A DNA stretch of 64,000 nucleotides, taken from positions 51,989 through 115,988 of the forward strand of contig LNFJ01000014.1 in assembly GCA_001464625.1 (NCBI GenBank), given 5' to 3'. The stretch is from Bacteroidia bacterium Ga0077558 (GTDB lineage Bacteria > Bacteroidota > Bacteroidia > Chitinophagales > Chitinophagaceae). The position numbers were made by a program, and so were the translations under genes. This document shows, in pieces, positions 16,639-24,023 of the stretch (positions are counted from its first letter, which is position 1; each line of letters starts with the position of its first letter). A model generated the notes under the pieces. It had not been told where the DNA came from and made no database searches. It saw only the letters and a program-made list of their open reading frames with translations.

Positions 16639-16902
16639 TTAAACAGCTTGTTTTAGTGGCTGGCGCATGGGTATTACTACGGCTATTTTTTGAGGTATGC
16701 CCAGGGCTGTAACAATACCCTGCACCTGATCCACTGTGAAATATTTTTTCTTTTTCTTCCCGTGTTCGGGAGCTTTGGCATCAATCCACCGGCGTATAGT
16801 TCGGGGGCTTACATCGTAGATCGTTGCCAGATCCATCAGCCTGTAGGGCCGGATTATCAGGTTGCCCTGTTCGTCAAATACTTGCTTTGTTGTTTTCTGC
16901 AT
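16639..16902 (-). CDS. Small HTH protein, paralogue of the 19435-19641 product
   Basis: I start it at MQKTTKQVF (16900-16902), four bases after the upstream gene's stop. The longer frame from 16938 would overlap that gene. The 87 residues contain an HTH of the MerR/AlpA/DUF-type with PYRLMDLATIYDVSPRTIRR followed by W and I. It shares PY-L-x-(D/E)L-x-IY-x-V-x-RT with the 68-residue product of 19435-19641. It probably binds DNA as a local regulator or as a replication/excision accessory factor. Confidence 0.75.
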   Translation of the reverse strand: MQKTTKQVFDEQGNLIIRPYRLMDLATIYDVSPRTIRRWIDAKAPEHGKKKKKYFTVDQVQGIVTALGIPQKIAVVIPMRQPLKQAV

Positions 16903-16906
16903 GACT

Positions 16907-17467
16907 TTACTCGTTGCACAGTTGTTGAATAGCCACAACCTGGAACAGGGTCAACAGGCCGGGCGTTTCTTTTTCAATGAAATACTTTCTCCAGTACTGG
17001 TAGTTCTGAATGGTGGGTTCCTGGCTGAATTCCAGTACTGCTTCTGCCATTGCTTTCAGTTCCTTTTTGTAATTGGGAAGCGATTCACGGATGGTTTTGA
17101 TTTCTGCATACCAGGCTTTTGTACCAGCAAAACCTGTAGCGTTGGTTCGATCAAGCCATACAGAAGGCAGCGGAATATATCGGCCAGGTGCTTTGCTCAC
17201 ATAGTAACGGGCAAGCAGTACCCGCTGGCAGAAGATCGAGAACGCCAATTCAGGGTGTTTGGCCAGCCGGAAGTATTCCGTGATCTTTTCTTTGGCCACT
17301 TCGATTTCTTTACCGGAAAACTGTACATGATTCCAGAGGCTGCTGTAAGCAAAATTCCATGCGGTATTTATCAAGGGAGCCAGTTCAGCTTGTGTTTCTT
17401 TTAGCCCTTTTACAACCCTCATAACGGGTCTGTTTGTTCTTTCTTTTCGTAATGCCTGTTGTCTCAT
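16907..17467 (-). CDS. First gene of the long operon; helical hypothetical
   Basis: This 186-residue soluble, mostly helical protein is not recognised. Near the N-terminus VVKGLKETQAEL repeats the RGLKKTQAEL of the LEA14-like protein, at both protein and DNA level (23 of 28 bases by eye). The rest includes EIEVAKEKITEYFRLAKHPE and QYWRKYFIEKETPGLL. It is the promoter-proximal gene of the minus-strand operon, about 40 bases downstream of the conserved TATGTTTG element. A role as a scaffold or early factor is possible but unproven. Confidence 0.7.
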   Translation of the reverse strand: MRQQALRKERTNRPVMRVVKGLKETQAELAPLINTAWNFAYSSLWNHVQFSGKEIEVAKEKITEYFRLAKHPELAFSIFCQRVLLARYYVSKAPGRYIPLPSVWLDRTNATGFAGTKAWYAEIKTIRESLPNYKKELKAMAEAVLEFSQEPTIQNYQYWRKYFIEKETPGLLTLFQVVAIQQLCNE

Positions 17468-17506
17468 CTTTTTTATTTTTTAGTTCGTTAATTGCGATTG
17501 ACAACA

Positions 17507-17552
17507 CAAACATACTATGGGGCAAAGGGGTCACTTTCCACTTTGAGCAAGT
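17507..17552 (-). promoter_or_regulatory. Promoter/operator B of the long minus-strand operon
   Basis: On the minus strand this site reads ACTTGCTCAAAGTGGAAAGT, then TTTG, eight bases and the Bacteroidota -7 type box TATGTTTG (17507-17514), about 40 bases before the first start codon. An almost identical arrangement lies before the recombinase operon (42256-42300): 18 of 20 bases match in the first block, the TTTG-N8-TATGTTTG spacing is the same, and both run on to GT. The common block probably binds a shared activator or repressor of the element. Two short direct repeats (GAAGTTGT) lie further upstream, at about 17571-17590. Confidence 0.6.
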
Positions 17553-17630
17553 TTGTAACAGTTATTGAAAGAAGTTGTGAGAAGTTGTAAGTTCAGGCTC
17601 GTATTGTCCTATGAAAGTTTTTCGTGGAAC

Positions 17631-17658
17631 AAAAAAAGCCGCTTATTAAAGCGGCTTT
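17631..17658 (-). terminator. Rho-independent terminator of the DUF262-HNH gene
   Basis: AAAGCCGC and GCGGCTTT (17635-17642, 17651-17658) form an 8-bp hairpin with an 8-base loop. A run of seven T on the minus strand follows, 32 bases after the stop of the DUF262 gene. It separates that gene from the long operon. Confidence 0.85.
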
Positions 17659-17689
17659 AAAATTATGTTTTCGAATAAATACTCAATAT

Positions 17690-19387
17690 CTATGTTGTGA
17701 ATGAAGCAATCTTATTTAGAATTAGAGATGCTCTTGCTGTAGTAAAGTCTTCAAACTTATCTTCAGTCCAAATGGTTTCATCGGCTGGAATTAAATGACG
17801 TTTTACAAAGGCCGCTTTATCACTTACATCATTATTAATCCATTGTTTGAAAGGTTTCGCATTTTTAGCACCCCTGTTTGTTCCGTAGTCAAGTAATTGG
17901 TAATTTTTGATGCTATTAATTTTCTCACTCTCGATACTTAGCGTTTCTAAAATAGATTTAGGGAGAATATGGTCTATATCCTGAATCCTGATTGTTTGGT
18001 TACACTCATAAATAAGATAAAATAAAAAGGAATAGTCAAGTTCATCCAAGTTCGAGCTTGTGTACGTAGTTGTAAACTTAATCGGGTGATTTATATAAAC
18101 TTGAAATAATTGATCAGTAGGGAAATCCACTTTTTTGTGCTTTTGAATTTCTTCAAGTAGCTTTCGTATTCCAGTATTGTAAGGTATCCAGCCTGCTCCT
18201 CTACTTCTAAATACACCATTAAGCAATGAGTGAAAAATCCATCTTTTCATTCTTGGAAATTCAGCATTACCTGCGTCAAAGTCTTTAAAGAATTTCGCAA
18301 CCTCATCATTTGAAATGGGTTTATTGAAAAGGTGGTATGCAATGAAGAAAAGTGGTATGAAAGAACGATTGCCATCTTTATAGTAATTGTAAAGTCCGGA
18401 TTCAATTAAAAATGCTTTTAACCCTTGTAATGTAGATTTTATTCTATCCCTATTATCAATTGCAAAACTGGCATCTGCTCCTTCAATAGAAGCCATTTCC
18501 TTTTTGTGATTGTCCTGCAACAAGAAAATGAGTTTAATCAGATTGTCTTGTGTTAAGCCAATCTCCTCATAACTTTTTAGGGTTTCTTCCAAAAAACCCT
18601 CCATTTCCCATGCAAATCCTTTCAAAATTGATGCAACCAAATCAAAGGGCGATAGTTTTGTTCCCCCATCATTAAGCCGTCTGAAAAGCTCAACAATTCT
18701 CTGCCTGTTGGCTACTTCGTCAAAAGATTTGTTGACTACAACTTTTGAAATTCCAATTGCTTCAGCATTCATGACGTTTTTATAAAATGCTTTTACATTT
18801 TTTTGAATGTGCGTTTTCAGTTTGGGTTCAGCAATATTTTGGACTTTGATGATCTCATCTGAAACCTGGTCTTCATCATTAGTGTCTTTTAGCCTTTGAA
18901 GTAAACCACTCACTAAATACCAATTATGATCTGGAATAGCCCGGTCAGTATTGTCTTTAGATTGCTTTGGTAACTTTGAGGTGTTGTTTTCAAACTTAAA
19001 CTCAAATTCAGAATTATAATCACTGTATAAATCAAAAAATAGAACCTTTCCGTTAATACTGCCTTTCAGACCAATGTAAAATGATTGAAGCCTCTGCTGC
19101 CCATCTATTACAAAATTTTGTAGCTGGGAGAGTTTTTCAACTTGTCTTGATTGTATAACAGAGCCATCTCTTGTAAACGGTCTGAAATTAAAAAGAGGTT
19201 TACTGTCCTTATCTTCTTCTATTACCATAACACCTCCAAAAGAATCACCTTTCAATAAAGTATCAAAGAGTGTTTCCATTTTATCTTCATCCCATACGAG
19301 CCTTCTTTGAATTACAGGCAATACGAATTTCTCACTTTCAATTTCGGAAATGATATCTGATACTCTAAATGATTTCCAAGTTGCCAT
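17690..19387 (-). CDS. DUF262-HNH nuclease (GmrSD / SspE-like anti-phage protein)
   Basis: This 565-residue protein has an N-terminal DUF262 domain with the substrate-entry motif LPVIQRRLVW (23-32) and the nucleotide-binding DGQQR (95-99). After a helical middle there is a C-terminal DUF1524-type HNH nuclease, with IDHILPKSIL near 470 and N-QLLDYGTNRGAKNAKP near 491-508. This order is that of type IV restriction enzymes such as GmrSD fused in one chain (cleaving glucosylated or otherwise modified phage DNA) and of SspE, which acts on phosphorothioation-protected hosts. No ssp/dnd modification genes are in the window, so the modified-DNA-cleaving role is the likelier one. It lies between two small paralogous HTH genes and has its own terminator. 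Confidence 0.9.
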   Translation of the reverse strand: MATWKSFRVSDIISEIESEKFVLPVIQRRLVWDEDKMETLFDTLLKGDSFGGVMVIEEDKDSKPLFNFRPFTRDGSVIQSRQVEKLSQLQNFVIDGQQRLQSFYIGLKGSINGKVLFFDLYSDYNSEFEFKFENNTSKLPKQSKDNTDRAIPDHNWYLVSGLLQRLKDTNDEDQVSDEIIKVQNIAEPKLKTHIQKNVKAFYKNVMNAEAIGISKVVVNKSFDEVANRQRIVELFRRLNDGGTKLSPFDLVASILKGFAWEMEGFLEETLKSYEEIGLTQDNLIKLIFLLQDNHKKEMASIEGADASFAIDNRDRIKSTLQGLKAFLIESGLYNYYKDGNRSFIPLFFIAYHLFNKPISNDEVAKFFKDFDAGNAEFPRMKRWIFHSLLNGVFRSRGAGWIPYNTGIRKLLEEIQKHKKVDFPTDQLFQVYINHPIKFTTTYTSSNLDELDYSFLFYLIYECNQTIRIQDIDHILPKSILETLSIESEKINSIKNYQLLDYGTNRGAKNAKPFKQWINNDVSDKAAFVKRHLIPADETIWTEDKFEDFTTARASLILNKIASFTT

Positions 19388-19434
19388 AGCTTTTCTTTTT
19401 TATATGCAAGGTATGGTGTTATTGATTTAAACTC

Positions 19435-19641
19435 TCACTCCTCTGCTCTTCCAGGTAACCCGAGCTTCTCAAAGATAATCTTTACCTGCAAGGCGGTATA
19501 TAGCCTGCCTACTTTTTCACCTACAGCTTCGTTGTGCTTTACTATCCAGTTTTTCATGGTACGGTTGGTTACACCATAAATACGGGAAAGCTCCGTCAAG
19601 CTGTAGGGTTTAATTTCAATTGTGTTGTCTGTGATACTCAT
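19435..19641 (-). CDS. Small HTH protein (MerR/excisionase-like)
   Basis: This 68-residue protein is essentially one helix-turn-helix: PYSLTELSRIYGVTNRTMKN followed by W and I, then KVGRLYTALQV. It is a clear paralogue of the 16639-16902 product. Size and motif resemble AlpA/Xis-type factors or small regulators of mobile elements. It may regulate the neighbouring DUF262 gene or the divergent promoters. Confidence 0.75.
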   Translation of the reverse strand: MSITDNTIEIKPYSLTELSRIYGVTNRTMKNWIVKHNEAVGEKVGRLYTALQVKIIFEKLGLPGRAEE

Positions 19642-19694
19642 TTCAATTTCGTTTAAGCTGTTAAGTAAATCCGGGTCAGTAGTATTAATCCTTT

Positions 19695-20741
19695 CTATCC
19701 ATAATAGGCTATATAATCATCGTGTTCAATGGCAAGCAACGTACACAATTGAAAAACATTCAACCTGGCATTTTGCATCAGTTCGGTGATTAACTGTCGG
19801 ATGCGTTGAGGGTTTTCCTTTGGCACATCGAGCTGTGGCGGTTCTCGCCTGCGGATTTTCTGATCGTTGAATTGCTGCACCAGATAACGTTTCTGGTTTG
19901 GAGTAAGCAAGCCAAGGTCATCAGCCCTATATAAAAGGGAGATCATACTTACCTTCCATTTCCGCTTCAACTCGCCTAACAGCGACAGCGTTATTCCATC
20001 TTTATAATCCGGCATAATATCTTTTGATGGCATTAAAAATTCAGCAGCAAAAAGATTGGCTTCGTGGTTAATATCCCTGTCGTGGGCAACGGTACAGAAA
20101 GTGTGCATGATCAAATGCCCTAGTTCAAAAGCCAGCGAAAAACGTTGCCGGTCACCCAATAAATTACGATTCAGGAAAATGATGGGTTGGTTGTCATCTG
20201 TAAGCATAGAGCGACTATCTACCCGGTCAGTTCCAAAGTCAAAGCTGCTAATCAGGATGCCTTTATCTTCCAGTAACCAGCTCAGGTTTTCAATGGGGCC
20301 TGTAGGAACTTTCCAGGATTTGCGTAGCAGGTTGGCAATCTGTTCCGGAGTACGCTTTTCAGTAACCTCAAAAAAGGGTAATTCAATTTCTGCTTTTCCT
20401 AATCCGTTGATTATCAATTGCACTTGGTTCCTGATAATATTCATTTGTGCCTCTATGGGGGTCAGCAATTTGGCCGGAACTTGTTTTCTTTTACGATAAC
20501 TCAGGTTTACCGGTAATATCTCGCCCTTCTGCATGAAAAAATGTGGTGGGTAATGGGTGGCTTCGGCAAGGGCTATCAGGGTATTTTCATCTACCGGACC
20601 ATCGCCATGCTCCAGCCTTGAAACACTGGCTTTATAGCTGTTTAATCGCTCTGCCAGGTCGCTTTGTGACATTCCCCTGGCTTCTCTTGCCAGCAGGATC
20701 ATTTGGGGATTAATCGTCGTTTGTGTCATATTGCCTTTCAT
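19695..20741 (-). CDS. XRE-family HTH fused to a degenerate ImmA/IrrE-like domain
   Basis: Residues about 10-65 form an XRE HTH (ARGMSQSDLAERLNSYKASV, followed by SRLEHG). From about 150 an ImmA/IrrE (M78) domain begins, whose family uses HExxH to cleave a repressor. Here the motif reads SLAFELGHLIMH: the first His is Phe (codon TTT), while E, GH and the later H are kept, so peptidase activity is doubtful. Family members control ICE and prophage genes or act as antitoxins. The gene faces the defence operon and probably shares the regulatory region 20742-20957. Two starts are possible, at 20741 and at MTQTTINPQ (20729). A TATGTTTG box lies at 20754-20761, so the second start may be the real one. 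Confidence 0.85.
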   Translation of the reverse strand: MKGNMTQTTINPQMILLAREARGMSQSDLAERLNSYKASVSRLEHGDGPVDENTLIALAEATHYPPHFFMQKGEILPVNLSYRKRKQVPAKLLTPIEAQMNIIRNQVQLIINGLGKAEIELPFFEVTEKRTPEQIANLLRKSWKVPTGPIENLSWLLEDKGILISSFDFGTDRVDSRSMLTDDNQPIIFLNRNLLGDRQRFSLAFELGHLIMHTFCTVAHDRDINHEANLFAAEFLMPSKDIMPDYKDGITLSLLGELKRKWKVSMISLLYRADDLGLLTPNQKRYLVQQFNDQKIRRREPPQLDVPKENPQRIRQLITELMQNARLNVFQLCTLLAIEHDDYIAYYG

Positions 20742-20753
20742 TTATTTGGGGAA

Positions 20754-20761
20754 CAAACATA
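20754..20761 (-). promoter_or_regulatory. Candidate -7 element TATGTTTG for the XRE/ImmA gene
   Basis: The box matches TAnnTTTG exactly and lies 13 bases upstream of the first possible ATG (25 bases upstream of MTQTT). No good -33 element is visible at 19-21 bases. Confidence 0.4.
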
Positions 20762-20919
20762 AAAAGGGATTTTGTAAATTCCTAAAAAATGTATCAAATT
20801 GTGGATAAATAATACTAATTTTATTAGCTAATCAGTAAGAAATATTTAAGGAGCAATTAAGGATTGATTATGGAGATATTACAACTAAAGCGGAGTAGTT
20901 ACGAGGCATTTAATTAAAC

Positions 20920-20927
20920 TATATTTG
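20920..20927 (+). promoter_or_regulatory. Candidate -7 element TATATTTG of the defence operon
   Basis: TATATTTG matches TAnnTTTG. The transcript would start near 20934, after the TTG at 20925 and before the TTG at 20958, which supports the latter as start codon of the XRE gene. No clear -33 element is visible. Confidence 0.45.
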
Positions 20928-20957
20928 CCATTATTTGTCAGGTCAAAATATTGCATC

Positions 20958-21263
20958 TTGAAAACAATAGGTGAAACTCTCCGTGAGTTACGGGAAAGCA
21001 AGGGCTTATTACTTCGTCAGGTAGCCGCAGCTATTCAAATTGATCCTACTCTTTTGAGTAAAATCGAAACAGGGGTCAGAAAAGCTACCAAAGAACAAAT
21101 AATAAATCTTGCTCATTTTTTCAAAGCAGATGAAAAGGAACTTTTAGTTCTTTTTCTTAGTGATAAGATTGTAAGTGAAGTGCAGGATGAAATATTAGCA
21201 AGTGAAGCATTGCATTTAGCGGAAAAACAAATTCAGTTTAACAAAAAGAAGAAAAAGAATTAG
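20958..21263 (+). CDS. XRE-family regulator, first gene of the defence operon
   Basis: I start the protein at a TTG (20958, TTGAAAACA) giving about 101 residues, because the TTG at 20925 overlaps the candidate promoter and adds no plausible fold. The HTH is clear: LRELRESKGLLLRQVAAAIQ followed by IDPTLLSKIETG. An acidic helical part and a Lys-rich tail (NKKKKKN) follow. Its stop is 11 bases before the UvrD-type gene. Proteins like this act as controllers of restriction systems, timing methylase and nuclease expression. Confidence 0.8.
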   Translation: MKTIGETLRELRESKGLLLRQVAAAIQIDPTLLSKIETGVRKATKEQIINLAHFFKADEKELLVLFLSDKIVSEVQDEILASEALHLAEKQIQFNKKKKKN

Positions 21264-21274
21264 TATTTAGAATT

Positions 21275-24013
21275 ATGTTGAATTATACACCAGAACAGCT
21301 CGAGGCCATAAACACGATTGACGATAACCTGCAAATTATCGCCTGTGCCGGTTCAGGTAAAACTCAGGTTATTTCTCAACGCATTGTAAACATCCTTAAA
21401 GCTGAAACCGGAATTCAACCCCGAAATATTGTCGCATTTACCTACACAGAAAAAGCAGCAGCCGAATTAAAAACCCGTGTTCTGAAGCTATGCAAAGAGC
21501 AGCTACCTGGAATGAAGGGGTTAGTTGACATGTACATCGGAACTATTCATAGTTGGTGTCTAAAAGTTTTGCAGGAGCATGTTTATGAATATCAGAAGTA
21601 TTCAGTCCTTGATGATATTAAGCTAAAACTTTTCATTGACAGGAATTTCAATAAGATTGGAATGAAAGACCTGAATATGGAAGTGTACAAAGACACAGGC
21701 CATTTTTCACAGTTAATGAGCATTGTAAGAGAATCAGAACTTACAGCACCAACAGAAGAAATTCCCGAAGAAATTACAAAGGCACTTGCAAGCTATGAGC
21801 AAACCTTGATGGATGCTGCCTACTTTGACTTTACAATGATTATGACTAGAGCCTTTCATCATTTAAAGGATGATGCAGCTTTCAGGAATAAAATTGGCAG
21901 TGCATTAAAATATTTGATTGTTGATGAATACCAAGATGTAAACCCTGTGCAGGAGTACATAATAAATTCATTGGTGCAAGTGGGCGCAAATATTTGTGTG
22001 GTTGGTGATGATGACCAAACAATTTATCAGTGGAGGGGTGGTGACATTAAGTACATTATTGAATTTCAAAAGAGATACAAGAATGTAAAGCCAATTCGAT
22101 TGGTTGACAATTTCCGTAGTTCCCCTGCCATAGTTGAAATAGCAACAAGGGTAATCAATAACAATACTTACAGGTTGCCTAAACAAATGGAAGCAAAGGC
22201 AGCCCAGGTATATGAGCAGGGTGATGTTCTTTACAATGCCTATGATAATGTTGATGATGAAAACCAATTCATTGCTGACCAGATAAAGAAATTAAGAGGT
22301 GTAGAGTTCACCGAAAAAAGCAAAACAAGAGGGCTTGACTACTCAGACTTTTGCATTTTGCTTCGCAAATGGAAAAAGGCAGAAAACATTATCCGTACTT
22401 TGGAAGCAAACGACATTCCTTTCATCGTTGGTGGAGTAAATGAATTGTTTGCAAGGCCGGAAGTTAGAGCATCAATACAGCTTTTCAATTACATCAATGA
22501 AACAACCGACAAGTCCGTAATTCTTGATTCGTGGTGTTCCCTATCCGATAAAATCACAGCAGATAAAGTAGAACAGGGTATTACATACCTTGATAAGATG
22601 AAGCCTCACAGGGTGAGTTACTACGGTGACTTTGTTTTGCAAGAGATATTTCAAACCTTCCTTGAAAAGTCCGAAATCACAGAAGAAAAATTTGTTGATG
22701 ATGGAACAGGCACAAGAGTAGGCAATAAAAATGAAGAAGTAATCTTCTACAACTTAGGCATGTTTTCACAAGTCATAAATGACTTTGAAACCATCCACTT
22801 CATGAGCAACCCTGCGAATAAGCTGAGGAACTTCCTAAACTTCATTCGCTTTTCAGCAGCCGAAGTTTATGCAGAGGGTTGGCTTAATAACAATTTCAAA
22901 ACACCTAATGCAGTTCAGATAATGACAGTTTACCAATCCAAAGGATTGGAATTTCCTGTTGTGTTTATACCTGGCATGAACAGAAACTATTTGCCAACAC
23001 AAAAAAAAGGCGGTAAATCAGTTTGGCATCACTTACCGAAATCACTCATTCAAGACCAGCAGCGTTACGAAGGTGGAATAGAAGATGAAAGGCGTTTGCT
23101 ATATGTGGCAATTACCCGTTCACAAAAGTTCCTCTTTATTTCCCGTGCTCCAGATGGAAAAATGCAGGGTAAAGAATCAAGTTTTGTGGCAGAATTTAGC
23201 CGTTCACCTTTTATCTTTTCAAATAAGGACAGAGATTATTCAGACCGCAGATTTACTACACCTCAACCGAAGTTAGAATCTGCGTCTATACTTCTTAATT
23301 TCTCAGTTCTCAAAAACTATTTCGACTGTCCATACAGGTTCAAACTGATTTCCATGTATGGCTTTGCCAGTTTTATCAATATCCGCATGGGCTTCGGTAA
23401 ATCCGTTCACAATGTATTGATGGAAATACACAAGAACGCATTAGATGGCATAGAAACCAACATAGCACACCTACCGGAGCTTCTAAATACACATGTGCAT
23501 ATCCCCTACGCTTATGATGATGTAAAGCAGGATATAAAGGACAAAGCAGCAGATGTTATCAAAGAGTATTTGCGGCTAAACAAAGATGATTTTGAAAACA
23601 TTGAGTTTGCAGAAAAAGACATTCAAATAGATTTAGGCGAAGGCATACTCATTAACGGGAGAGTTGACCTTATTAAAAAGAAGGACATTAACGGTGACAC
23701 CAAAACAACCATCATAGATTTTAAGAGTGCGGAGGATGCACAGAAATATGATGTTTCTATGGAGCAGCTTTCATTGTATGCAATCGGTTATCAGGAGTTA
23801 TCAGGTGAAAAGGCAGATTTCTTACAGGTTTACAATATGGATAAGAACTATCCTGATACTAAAGAAATTCAAATCACAGATTTAGATGCAATGAAACTCA
23901 AAATAGTTTCAGCAGCAGATGCAATACGACAAAACGATTTACCTAAAACCAAACAATCAAAAAATTGCAATGAGTGCAGGCTTGTAAAAGTTTGCTCCGG
24001 TGCAGCAATATAA
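21275..24013 (+). CDS. UvrD/PcrA-type helicase fused to a PD-(D/E)XK (Cas4/AddB-like) nuclease
   Basis: A 912-residue SF1A helicase shows Walker A AGSGKT (about 25-30), VDEYQDVNP, GDDDQTIYQWRGG, VYQSKGLEFPVVF and RRLLYVAITRS. From about 675 on there is a RecB/Cas4-type nuclease with DFKSAED near 813, a QLSLYA motif and four Cys for a Fe-S cluster: one in NYFDCPYRF and three in CNECRLVKVC at the end. It probably unwinds and cleaves DNA. It is the second gene of the island operon and lies ten bases upstream of the methylase. The host has a relative at 49125-52274 that shares this architecture. Confidence 0.93.
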   Translation: MLNYTPEQLEAINTIDDNLQIIACAGSGKTQVISQRIVNILKAETGIQPRNIVAFTYTEKAAAELKTRVLKLCKEQLPGMKGLVDMYIGTIHSWCLKVLQEHVYEYQKYSVLDDIKLKLFIDRNFNKIGMKDLNMEVYKDTGHFSQLMSIVRESELTAPTEEIPEEITKALASYEQTLMDAAYFDFTMIMTRAFHHLKDDAAFRNKIGSALKYLIVDEYQDVNPVQEYIINSLVQVGANICVVGDDDQTIYQWRGGDIKYIIEFQKRYKNVKPIRLVDNFRSSPAIVEIATRVINNNTYRLPKQMEAKAAQVYEQGDVLYNAYDNVDDENQFIADQIKKLRGVEFTEKSKTRGLDYSDFCILLRKWKKAENIIRTLEANDIPFIVGGVNELFARPEVRASIQLFNYINETTDKSVILDSWCSLSDKITADKVEQGITYLDKMKPHRVSYYGDFVLQEIFQTFLEKSEITEEKFVDDGTGTRVGNKNEEVIFYNLGMFSQVINDFETIHFMSNPANKLRNFLNFIRFSAAEVYAEGWLNNNFKTPNAVQIMTVYQSKGLEFPVVFIPGMNRNYLPTQKKGGKSVWHHLPKSLIQDQQRYEGGIEDERRLLYVAITRSQKFLFISRAPDGKMQGKESSFVAEFSRSPFIFSNKDRDYSDRRFTTPQPKLESASILLNFSVLKNYFDCPYRFKLISMYGFASFINIRMGFGKSVHNVLMEIHKNALDGIETNIAHLPELLNTHVHIPYAYDDVKQDIKDKAADVIKEYLRLNKDDFENIEFAEKDIQIDLGEGILINGRVDLIKKKDINGDTKTTIIDFKSAEDAQKYDVSMEQLSLYAIGYQELSGEKADFLQVYNMDKNYPDTKEIQITDLDAMKLKIVSAADAIRQNDLPKTKQSKNCNECRLVKVCSGAAI

Positions 24014-24023
24014 AATTTAAGAT

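Noticed and set aside
1..17467. Conjugative transposon (ICE) interpretation of the minus-strand operon
   Set aside because: No Tra, relaxase or coupling-protein gene is seen in the window. It cannot be excluded for the part left of the window.
20925..20957. Earlier TTG start for the XRE regulator of the defence operon
   Set aside because: It overlaps the candidate -7 box TATATTTG and adds eleven residues with no HTH character. The TTG at 20958 fits the family start.
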